Origin: Sitta carolinensis
Lineage: Eukaryota; Chordata; Aves; Passeriformes; Sittidae
DNA length: 64,000 bases
Assembly: GCA_032173965.1 (NCBI GenBank)
Contig: CM063283.1
Location: forward strand, 116,287,655-116,351,654
Reading direction: 5' to 3'
The notes under the pieces are model-generated. The model had not been told where the DNA came from. It saw nothing but the letters and a program-made list of their open reading frames with translations, and did no database searches. Numbering within the stretch: the first letter of the stretch is position 1; each line of letters opens with the position of its first letter. A program made the translations under genes and the position numbers. Shown piece after piece: positions 46,800-57,000 of this stretch.

Positions 46800-49300
46800 C
46801 TGAACACCTTCCTTTGTTGGGCAGACTGCACGCAGGGAGTCTGACAACCGGTATTTTTCCAGGGTGTGATCTTTAAATAAGGAGTTAGTGATCAAGGTCA
46901 AACCTAAAAGTGAGTGTTGCTTTTGGAAACATTTTTACTTGGTATTTCCTCTTCTTAATGTAATTCTCTTACGTTTGCCCAGACTTCTGTGTGTGTGTGT
47001 GTCAGATGAGGGAGTGTCTCATTTCTGCAGTCCCTCCCTGGCACTCCCCATCGGGGTCTCCTCACAGATGGGAGGCTGAAACACGGGTCACTGGGGGCCT
47101 TTTCCCTGGGCTGTGCCCCAGCAGTGGGCAGGACAGTCTGCTGCCAGCAGCTGTGCTTCGGGCTGCCCTCCTCACCTGCGCTCCTCTGTCCTGGAGGGAG
47201 CGGCAGCAATAGCAGCAGCAGTGCAAGAGCACTGGCTCAGGGAGCTGAGGCAGCTCTGCATCCCTGTCCCTTCGTGCAGCTGCTGTCGTTTTTACCTGCA
47301 CTTGCAGCCTAAAGCCATGGGTGCCTCTGAGTGGGTTTGTTCTGGCTTGGATGGACAGGGGAGGGCAGAGTGAAGGACACACCCTCTGACTCCATTGGAA
47401 AGGTTTTGGGGAGCATGGAGCAGGTGTTGCCAGGGAAACGAGTTCTAGTTTGGAGTCCCACTGGAGGGTAGTAACTACGAGTGAAGACAGGATTTCAGTA
47501 CTAATTGACTCTCCCTCACATCTGTGCACATAGACAAAAAATCTCTTGTGCACAGAGTGCCCAGACAGGTTCAGGCAAGTGCACCAAAAGTGCCCTGGAA
47601 TATGGTCCCCTGTAGGTGATGGACCAGCTGCTGGGAGGATCTGCCTTCCAAATGTGGCTTTCTTTTTTTATTTGTTTTTCATTTGTTTGTTGTGATTTGT
47701 TTTTCAGGTGTCTGGAAAACAAGGTGATAAATAAAATTCTTTCCTTACTCCATACTCTGTGGCTAACAAATTTGGGAGACGAGAGAAAAGAAGCATGAAG
47801 CCCAGGGGACCAGGGCACTTCCTCCTCTTCAGCTGGTAAATGACTCTCTGTCCGAGTTGGTGGCGTTGAGGCAGGGTCTGAGGAGAACTGTGGCCAGCTG
47901 TGGGAATTGCTGAGCAGCCCTGGAGGAGCAGAGAGGCTGGAGGAGGCTGGGCCAGTTCCAGTGTGCCGGTGCCCCCAGAGCCCGAGCTGGGCAGGGCCGG
48001 TCACTCTTGGGCAGCGCTGGCACTGAGCTGGGCCCGGGCAGAGTCCCAGGAGCTGTCCCAGGGTGAAAGGAGCAGGGAAAGAAGGAAATGCAAAGAATTG
48101 GTGCTGGGAGAGGAGAGCCTTGTGAGGCCCGCAGTGCTCTTTGTGCTGCGCCATTGTGCGTGTGCCCCAGTGCCTTTGCCTGGTTCTTTTGCAGGTGGAT
48201 CCGATGGCCAGAGCTGCGCAGACGAGGCTGAGCACGAGTGAGTGGCCCGTGGCTGCTGGGCACTGAGCCAGGCAATGCCCGCTGCCCTGCAGGAGAAGGG
48301 CACCGTGGGGCTGGGCCCTGGGCCCCTCTGGGCTCTGTGGGAACATTGCCAGGGCTGCAGAGAGCTGAAAGCGCCGGGGGGCTGTGCTGGGGGGAGCAGC
48401 GCTGAGCCGGGCTGGCTCCCAGCCCAGGAGTTGCTCTGCTGTGCCTGGAGAGGGTCCCCTTAAGGGGGGTTTGTCCTGAGCAAGGCTGCTGCTCAGGCGG
48501 GCCGGGCACTTGTGGCTGCCTGGAAATAGGGATTGCAATTTGTGTGTGTGAAAGCAAAGCCTTGCTCTGCTGCCTGCCCTGCTCTGCAGCCCTCGTGCCC
48601 TGGCTGTGCCTTTTCCCTGGCTGATAAAGCCCTCCCTGTGCTGCTGGGCTTGCCAAAGGGACAGCACGGAGGCACTTGTGTTTTTCTTGTCTCCCTGGCT
48701 TTGGCTTGACTCGTGCTCCAAGGCAGGAGTGACTCCAGAGCTCTGGGGGGAATCGTTGGGTTGGGGGTGTTTTTTTGCAAGGTCAGGGCTCAAATCTGCT
48801 GTAAGGCAAGGCTTTCTTCTGCAGCAGCAGATCCATGCTGTTGCCTGGGGTGTGGAGGGTCAGTTGTTGGACAGCGTGCGAGGGAGGAAAGCAGAGCAGG
48901 CTGCTGGGGACGCTCCTTGGAGCCAGGCTTGGTGTATCGCTGAGCAATGAAATCAGCAGGGCTTTGCTGTTCCTGTTGCTCCTTGGGTCGTGTTTGGCTT
49001 TCTGTGCCTTGGCTCGAGTGTCAGTGTCGCTCCTCTGATATCAAGCTGTGTGCTACATCAATAAATGAATGCATCAAACCTGGTGGTGTTCACTGCGGGC
49101 AAGCAATCGTGGTATAAAGCCAGAATAAACTCAACAAGTGCTTTGGGGGGTTGTATTGTTTTGTGCGGGGTGTGTTCTTTTAATTGGTTTTGCTTTTTGT
49201 TTTGTTGGTGGGGTTTTTATTTTGTTACCCAACACGCTTTAACTCTACTGCAGTGAGTTCTAGAGTTTCCTCCAAAAAGGTAGGGTTTTACCTGCTGTGT
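46800..49300. other. GC-rich interval with long compositional frames; one isolated spliceable segment
   Basis: The longest frame in this part (minus, 47516-48793, 425 codons) is Ser/Pro/Leu/Gln-rich with no domain, and other frames over the same bases are similarly long. I read these as compositional. A small segment at 48195-48238 on + has a good acceptor (TTCTTTTGCAG) and donor (GA|GTGAGT) and reads GGSDGQSCADEAEHE. It may be an exon of an unidentified gene or a copy of a multicopy passerine sequence. No URB1 continuation was found. Confidence 0.4.
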
Positions 49301-49319
49301 AAGTTTAATGAATTTCTAG

Positions 49320-50235
49320 AGTTCAAAATAAAAAGAAATAAATCTAAAATGAAAAATACGTATAAATTTATCAATATATAAATAAATATCTCTAAACACA
49401 AATTAAAATATAATATTATATATAATATATAAATACATATAAAAATATAGCTTAGAAATATAAATGTAATATAAATATAGTTTTAAATAAAGTTTATTTG
49501 GTTTTGATTTGCTTAGAGGAAGGTTTTGGGACTCAATATTCTAAATGTAAATATTATAAAATTAAAATAAATATGCAAATATATAATAAATGTAGAGTAT
49601 AGCTACAAAATATAAATATAAGGAATATAAATTGCTATCTAATATAGAGGGTATATAAAATAATGCACATATACTTTTATTGTTACAATATAAAATATAT
49701 GTAACACATTGATATAGAAATATAAATTCTAGATATTAATATAAGTATTTAAAAATACATATATTAAAAGTATTTTAGTGTAGTAAAAATAAGGCTTTTT
49801 ATTACGGTGGGGCAAGGTTTCTTTATAAATAAAAATATAAAAATATATATAAAAATGAGAAATTTATTGATATATACAAATATAATATGAAAATATTTTA
49901 TACACACTGCATAATATCAGTAATATTATGTATATAATATTGTGCATTATATTGCAAACATAATTTATATAGAAGACATAAATATAAGTTCAAATTATAA
50001 ATTTAAAAATATAAATTTAAATGCAGTTTAAAATAAATGGGCTTTTGTAGTTTATTGTTTATAAATAGGGGCTTTAAAAATAAATAATATAAAAATATAA
50101 TATCAAATATAGTAAATATTTTAAGAGCGTAACAAAAATAAAATTAATAAAAGTCATTAAAATATATACATATTACTGTATATATTTTATTGTAATATAC
50201 TATTATCCTTTTCGTATATTCTGTATATAGTATTT
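49320..50235. repeat. AT-rich degenerate satellite-like block
   Basis: About 900 bases of almost pure A/T built from variants of ATATAAATATAAAAATAT, with no long exact period. The border with the GC-rich array at about 50240 is abrupt. Two slightly less AT-rich patches (about 49495-49535 and 49790-49825) share AAATAAAGTTTATTTGG/AAATAAGGCTTTTTATT-like cores. Confidence 0.85.
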
Positions 50236-50389
50236 CAATAACAATGCTGGTTAAAATCGTTGCGGGCAGGGATTTTGGGGGCATCGGGCGCGGGGGATTT
50301 TTGGCCGGGGGTCCCTGGGGGCAGCGCGGGCTGATCCGTGCGGCGGTGCTGCCCCCTGTGGGCACAGCGCGGAACTGCAGGAATAAAAG

Positions 50390-52697
50390 GGCGGGAAAAA
50401 TAGCGGGACCCTGGTGTGTTTACTCAGCAGCCTGCCCGAAAACACGACGCCCGCGGCGCCTCGGAGCAATTTTCCGCGGCTCTTCCCGTCGTGCGGACAC
50501 GCGCGGTGGGCTCTGCGTCGCCGCGGGTGGGCGGAATTTTGGCGGGCGCGGACCGGTAATTAAAATAAACACTGTCTCCGGGGGGTCCATTTTTGAGACA
50601 CTCTCAACAGGCGCGCCGTCTCGGGTGGCAGACCTTCTCAAAATGGCGCCAAAAGGGCGGGAAAATATCAGGACCCTGGTGTGTTTACTCAGCAGCCTGC
50701 CCGAAAACACGACGCCCGCGGCGCCTCGGAGCAATTTTCCGCGGCTCTTCCCGTCGTGCGGACACGCGCGGTGGGCTCGGCGTCGCCGCGGGTGGGCGGA
50801 ATTTTGGCGGGCGCGGACCGGTAATTAAAAATAAACACCTGTCTCCGGGGTCCTATTTTGAGACACTCTCAACATGGCCGCCGCGTCTCGGGTGAGCAGA
50901 CCTTCTCAAAATGGCGGCCAAAAGGGCGGGAAAAATCAGGACCCTGGTGTGTTTACTCAGCAGCCTGCCCGAAAACACGACGCCCGCGGCGCCTCGGAGC
51001 AATTTTCCGCGGCTCTTCCCGTCGTGCGGACACGCGCGGTGGGCTCGGCGTCGCCGCGGGTGGGCGGAATTTTGGCGGGCGCGGACCGGTAATTAAAATA
51101 AACACCTGTCTCCGGGGGTCCTATTTTGAGACACTCTCAACATGGCCGCCGCGTCTCGGGTGAGCAGACCTTCTCAAAATGGCGGCCAAAAGGGCGGGAA
51201 AAAATCAGGACCCTGGTGTGTTTACTCAGCAGCCTGCCCGAAAACACGACGCCCGCGGCGCCCGGAGCAATTTTCCGCGGCTCGTCCCGTCGTGCGGACA
51301 CGCGCGGTGGGCTCGGCGTCGCCGCGGGTGGGCGGAATTTTGGCGGGCGCGGTCACGGTAATTAAAATAAACACCTGTCTCCGGGGGTCCTATTTTGAGA
51401 CACTCTCAACATGGCCGCCGCGTCTCGGGTGAGCAGACCTTCTCAAAATGGCGGCCAAAAGGGCGGGAAAAAATCAGGACCCTGGTGTGTTTACTCAGCA
51501 GCCTGCCCGAAAACACGACGCCCGCGGCGCCTCGGAGCAATTTTCCGCGGCTCTTCCCGTCGTGCGGACACGCGCGGTGGGCTCGGCGTCGCCGCGGGTG
51601 GGCGGAATTTTGGCGGGAGCGGACCGGTAATTAAAATAAACACCTGTCTCCGGGGGTCCTATTTTGAGACACTCTCAACATGGCCGCCGCGTCTCGGGTG
51701 AGCAGACCTTCTCAAAATGGCGGCCAAAAGGGCGGGAAAAATATCAGGACCCTGGTGTGTTTACTCAGCAGCCTGCCCGAAAACACGACGCCCGCGGCGC
51801 CCCGGAGCAATTTTCCGCGGCTCTCCCGTCGTGTGGACACGCGCGGTGGGCTCGGCGTCGCCGCGGGTGGGCGGAATTTTGGCGGGCGCGGTCAGGTAAT
51901 TAAAATAAACACCTGTCTCCGGGGTCCTATTTTGAGACACTCTCAACATGGCCGCCGCGTCTCGGGTGAGCAGACCTTCTCAAAATGGCGGCCAAAAGGG
52001 CGGGAAAAAATCAGGACCCTGGTGTGTTTACTCAGCAGCCTGCCCGAAAACACGACGCCCGCGGCGCCTCGGAGCAATTTTCCGCGGCTCTTCCCGTCGT
52101 GCGGACACGCGCGGTGGGCTCGGCGTCGCCGCGGGTGGGCGGAATTTTGGCGGGCGCGGACCGGTAATTAAAATAAACACCTGTCTCCGGGGGTCCTATT
52201 TTGAGACACTCTCAACATGGCCGCCGCGTCTCGGGTGAGCAGACCTTCTCAAAATGGCGGCCAAAAGGGCGGGAAAATAATCAGGACCCTGGTGTGTTTA
52301 CTCAGCAGCCTGCCCGAAAACACGACGCCCGCGGCGCCTCGGAGCAATTTTCCGCGGCTCGTTCCCGTCGTGGGACACGCGCGGTGGGCTCGGCGTCGCC
52401 GCGGGTGGGCGGAATTTTGGCGGGCGCGGATCAGGTAATTAAAATAAACACCTGTCTCCGGGGTCCTATTTTGAGACACTCTCAACATGGCCGCCGCGTC
52501 TCGGGTGAGCAGACCTTCTCAAAATGGCGGCCAAAAGGGCGGGAAAAAATCAGGACCCTGGTGTGTTTACTCAACAGCCTGCCCGAAAACACCACGCCCG
52601 CGGCGCCCCGGAGCAATTTTCCACGGCTCGTCCCGTCGTGCGGACACGCGCGGTGGGCTCGGCGTCGCCGCGGGTGGGCGGAATTTTGGCGGGCTCA
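50390..52697 (+). repeat. GC-rich tandem array, about nine units of 269 bases
   Basis: The marker GACCCTGGTGTGTTTACTCA recurs at about 50406, 50672, 50939, 51209, 51478, 51748, 52014, 52285 and 52555, giving spacings of 266-271. Each unit contains in order: GGTAATTAAAATAAACACC, TATTTTGAGACACTCTCAAC, ATGGCCGCCGCGTCTCGG, TCAAAATGGCGGCCAAAAG, GGGCGGGAAAAA, the GACCCTGG marker, CGAAAACACGACGCCCGCGG, AATTTTCCGCGGCTCTTCC and GGAATTTTGGCGGGCGCGG. Central units are nearly identical and the first and last are more diverged. The frames of 60-319 codons drawn from it are periodic artefacts: 269 is not a multiple of three. Confidence 0.97.
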
Positions 52698-52699
52698 AG

Positions 52700-52914
52700 C
52701 AGGCACCGGGCATTCACGCCTATCTCTCCCCTGGGGTCTTATCCCGGCCGCTCTCCTAAGCGCTGTTCCCCCGTCCGCCCCGTGCCGGGGTCTCGTCCCG
52801 CCGCCTCCCCCCTGCTCCTCCCCGGCCCGGGGAAACGCCGGCCAACACAAAGTCCCCCGGCGGAGCCGCCTGAGCCTGCCCGCAGAGGAGGCAGCTGCCG
52901 TCTTCGCCACAAAG
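52700..52914 (+). promoter_or_regulatory. CpG-rich promoter-like region with a splice donor
   Basis: After the array breaks off at about 52697, a non-repetitive CpG-rich stretch ends in GCCACAAAG|GTGAGAGG (donor at 52915). This is consistent with a non-coding first exon. It lies 1.2 kb before the open URB1-like exons at 54.1 kb. A link by splicing is inference only. Confidence 0.4.
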
Positions 52915-53199
52915 GTGAGAGGGGCGGGCGCGGGCGGGGGGGGCGCCTCCCCCCGGTTTGCCGGGCAGGGGTTCCCGGGGGGAATTTCAGCTGCTGCCGA
53001 GAGCTGCCCGGAGTGCGGGCAGAGCCGGCTGGAGCCCTCCCCGCAGCAGCTGCTGCTGCAGAAAGGGCAGCTCCAGCAGCCTCCTGTCGTCTGGCCGTGG
53101 AAGCGGCTCTGGTTCGCTTCTGTGTTTAAAGTGTTGCAGGCTCTGGAGAAATCCTTCTAGAAGCTGCACAGAGGAGGCTGCAGATTTCTGACAGGCGAT

Positions 53200-54080
53200 G
53201 CTCTGCACTTTCTGTGCAACCTCTTCGATGTGCAGAGGGATATTCTTTACTGTATGTCCAGAGGGAATCCTTTCCTAATGGGAGCTGGGAGTCAGGCAGA
53301 CAAAGTTTATTCATGGCATTCATCCACTTCTTCCTAACTCCCTGAGGGAGACTGAGTTAACAGGGAAAAAAAAAATATGTTAAACGGCTTGGCCCATATA
53401 GTTTTCTTTCCTTCTTTAATGACTGGATAGCAAGTAGCTTTTATACCTCCTCATGTTACATCTGAAACCTGTGTTGTTTTTTCCTGGGAAGCAAACAGTT
53501 TCCTTAAGTGCTGTTGGTGTTTCATTCATCCAGGTATTTGTTGTCTGCTTCTCGCCAAGAGCTTACACTGAGGAAGTGTTATTTTGAAAGGGGAAAGGGA
53601 AAGAAATAAGTTTTTAACTGAAATAATAAAACTGTACTGTCTCCTGCATTTGCCCAGCCAACCCTCCAGACCTTAGCTAAAAGTAAGCTAGGAATGAGCA
53701 GCATGGTCAGATCCTTCCCTTTGTCCTGTTGTTCAGCCTTACATTAAACAGCTGTGGGCCTGGTGTGATTCTTAGAGTGAGTGTTCAGCTGCTCAGGTCG
53801 AGTTGTAGCTGTGTGAGCACTTCTGAGTCAAATTAGAAACGGCAGCTCTCCATCTAAGCAGTGAATAAAGGGACTGAGTTTGAAAGTATTCCTGCAGGGG
53901 CACTGGGGATGAAAACTGGAGGTTCTGTGGGTGTTTTTCTCGTTGTTCTCGTTGGGAAGGCAGCAGGGCATTTCCTAGGCAAGTCTGCTGGCAATGGAGT
54001 TGGTAATTCTCGTGCTGGGTAAGGGAGGAGCGACAGTGTGCACTCCTGCTATGGAGGGAGAAGAAACTAATTGTGGGAAC
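53200..54080. other. No exon recognised
   Basis: Ordinary intron-like sequence. No URB1 N-terminal exons were seen here or anywhere else in the window. Confidence 0.4.
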
Positions 54081-54091
54081 AATTTGTTTAG

Positions 54092-57000
54092 GTTCAGATG
54101 ATGCCGAGACGTGGCTTCTGAAAGCTGGACTGCTCCAGGTCAGATGTCTTTATCAGAAGGTTGTGCCCCACTTGGCAGCATGGAGCAGCTTGGATTTTAG
54201 CAAGCTGCTGAAAGGTATGTGTGGGTATTTGTATTTCCTGCACTGTTTTCTCTGGCTGTTTGCACGGGCCACAGCAGAAGGGCATGTTTGCTTTTCTGTG
54301 GAGATAAAGAGCTGTTTTCTAAAAGTAGCCCATTTTGTTTCTTCACTGTGTTGGCATTTGTAGTTGCTGTTGCTGCAGTGCTCTGGCACTGTTAAATTCC
54401 ACAGCTGCTGTGCCACAGCCAGCTGTCAGCACTATGTTTCACTGCAGTCTTCCTCTCTGTGTGTCATATTGTTGGAGGTGTTTGGTCTTCATGGGCTTTG
54501 ACTTGTAATCTTTCTGAGGTAGGCTCACCTTCACCTCTTACTGAGGTTTTCTCTAGCCCTTGGTTAGCAATCCACTGTCACTAAGTTATTTTCCACCTCT
54601 TACTAGCTGCAGCAATAAAGAGTTTTTTGAACAGGATAGTTGACAGAAAGTTGAGGGTAGGGGTGAAGAGCAGCACCTGCCAGTCTGCCAGTGTGCTCTG
54701 CAAAATCTCCTAATAGGGATTTGGCCTTGGTAGAATGCAGCAGGAGAGAGCCCTGGAGGGCAGAGAGGCCTTAGAAATGGTGGCTGGTATCCAAGGACCG
54801 CGTCCTCCAAGGTGTGAGTTCTGAGGAGGAAGAAATTGTCCCAACATGCCAGGAGGCTTCCCTGGCTGGATATGGGCTGATGAGCAAAATGACAGGAAAA
54901 TAACAGAAGCTTTCAGGAGGCAGAAGCGAGGACAGGTGGCCTGGGAGGAATATAGGGAGGTTGTCTGGGAAGCGTGGGCTAGGGTTGGGAAAGCTGAGGC
55001 TCAGTTAGAACTGAGTGTGGCCAGGGTTGTCAGAGACAGTGGGGAGAGCTCCCATAGGTCCATTGCCAGCAAAAGAAAGCCCAGGGCTGCTGAGGGCCCT
55101 CTCCAGGAGCAGATTCCTTTGCCCTGGCCCTGGAGAAGGCTGAGGTTCTCCATGGCTGCTGTGGCTCAGCCTTCAATGGCAAGTTCTCCAGCCAGGCCTC
55201 CCAAGCTGGGAAAGGCAAATGCCAGGCCTGAGAGAGTGAAGATCCTGAGCCCACTGTCAGAGAGGATGCAGGGAAAGACAGGAGTGTCAAGTTCCATGGT
55301 CTGGAGCAAATATTGTCAGGGTGCGAGCATTGAGATTTCCTGTTGACTTCAATTCTGTGTTTTGCTCTCTGGTTTATCCATTCTTTGTCCTGCCTGTAGG
55401 TCCCAGCTTTTCAGGATTGCTGAGACTGAGGAAAGAGATTTTCTCTTCCCAGGCAGGAGCAATGTTTTCTGCTGGGCTCAGGTGATGGAATCTCCCTCTG
55501 GGGGCTGGATTCCCACCTCGGGTTGGGCAGCCTCAGCGGCAGCGTGTCCAGGGATGCCATGGTAAAAGAAGATCTGTGAATTGCCAGCTGGTCTGGCAGT
55601 CGTGTTTGAAAGCCTCGAACGTGAGTGTTCTGAGATCTCAGGAGGATGGAGCAAACTGAAGTTGGTTTCTTGCTTTCCCACCTCAGGAGAGTCACTGCAA
55701 AGGGAGGAGTCCCCTCGTCTTCTGCAGCACCGTGTCCTGAATGTGGCTTTGGAACTTGCTGCCAACCAATTTGCCTGGCTCAGAGTCCAGGTAAGAGGCT
55801 GATGCCAATTTCTGTTTCCTTGCCTGTTGTCCTCACATCCTAACATCTGGCATTGCCCAGTTTTAAATCAGTCCAGTCATTTTAGGAGGTGACCCCTTTG
55901 TAAAACTTGCAGGAATTACAGTCGTAGCAGCAGTGATTTTTCCTTGTGAGCTGAAAGGTTGTTTATAAGGGCAACGTTTTTTGCCTCCTTGCTGAAGGCA
56001 AGAGCAGGTTCCTGCAGCTCTTTGTGCCTCTGGAGAGGAGCACAAGTGAGCTTGTGCTGGTTTTCACTGGTCTGGCAAGCTGAGGTTGCAGACCAGGGCA
56101 GCGAGGCGCTGATGGGAGCCATGGCACCCCTTCCCAAGGCAGATTCCAGCATTTTTGGATGTTCTCTGTAATTAGTGGAAACCCCAGCTCTCTTTTCTAC
56201 TGCAGGCTTGTGAAATAAGATCTCTGTCAAGGATTTGCTTGTCATGTCAGGAGGAAGGAGTGGGCCTGGCTTTGAGGAGAAGCAGAGACCCCCATGGATA
56301 GCAGGGTTAGCAGGGCTGGACATGGAATGACTGGGGAGCAAAATATGATTGGTGAGGGAGGTGTCTTTGTCTTAGGTCCTTGGAGTAGTTGGGGTTTCTG
56401 TTCCCACTGTTTTCTTCCACTTTCCAGGAAAGCGTTTTCCAGGTGACTGGGATGATCCTGGCTCGTTGAATGCAGAGCAGTGCCAATGATCCCATTTTGT
56501 TTCTGGCCTTGGCGTTTTTGGGCAGGTCTGTTCAATAACGTGCTTCCCTTCCATATCAGTCTCAGTGCAACAGAGTCCTAGAGGGCAGTGTTGCTCTAGC
56601 AGGGGAATTTGAATATATTTTTCTTGCAGGACGTCTCTGAGACAGAGGAGATGTCTGGTGAAAAATCAGTCTTCTATTTACTGATGCAACTGTTTGTTAC
56701 AAGTCCCCATTCTCGTTTGAAAGTTTCCACCAAAACTTTAATCATCAATGTAAGCTTTTGAATTGAAATATCAGGATATTCAGTATGTTGCACTGGTCTG
56801 AAATTTCAGGATTGTAACTTTTTTTCTTAAAGCAGTTCCCTTTACTGCATGGTTGTGTGGTGAACAGAGTCTCCTACCTTGTTTGCCGTGGCTGTTGTTG
56901 GAATTTGCTGTCAGGCCACTGGCTAGTAACAAAACACTTTGTGGAAATAAATGCTGTGAGCTGGCTTCCCTGCTGGAGGAGTGAGGAAAACGTCTGTAAT

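Noticed and set aside
47516..48793. 425-codon minus frame
   Set aside because: The longest frame in the window, but compositionally biased (Ser, Pro, Leu, Gln, Ala), without domains, and mirrored by other long frames on both strands. Kept only as unlikely.
50244..53160. Family of 60-319-codon plus frames with repeated KAGREKSGPWCVYS-like text
   Set aside because: Each repeats with the 269-base unit, which is not a multiple of three, so the same DNA is read in shifting frames. No start context or splice logic supports a protein.
54846..55346. 166-codon plus frame as a host gene
   Set aside because: Contains the CR1 ORF2 linker motifs (GQVAWEEYR, KAEAQLEL, SKRK), so it is transposon-derived.
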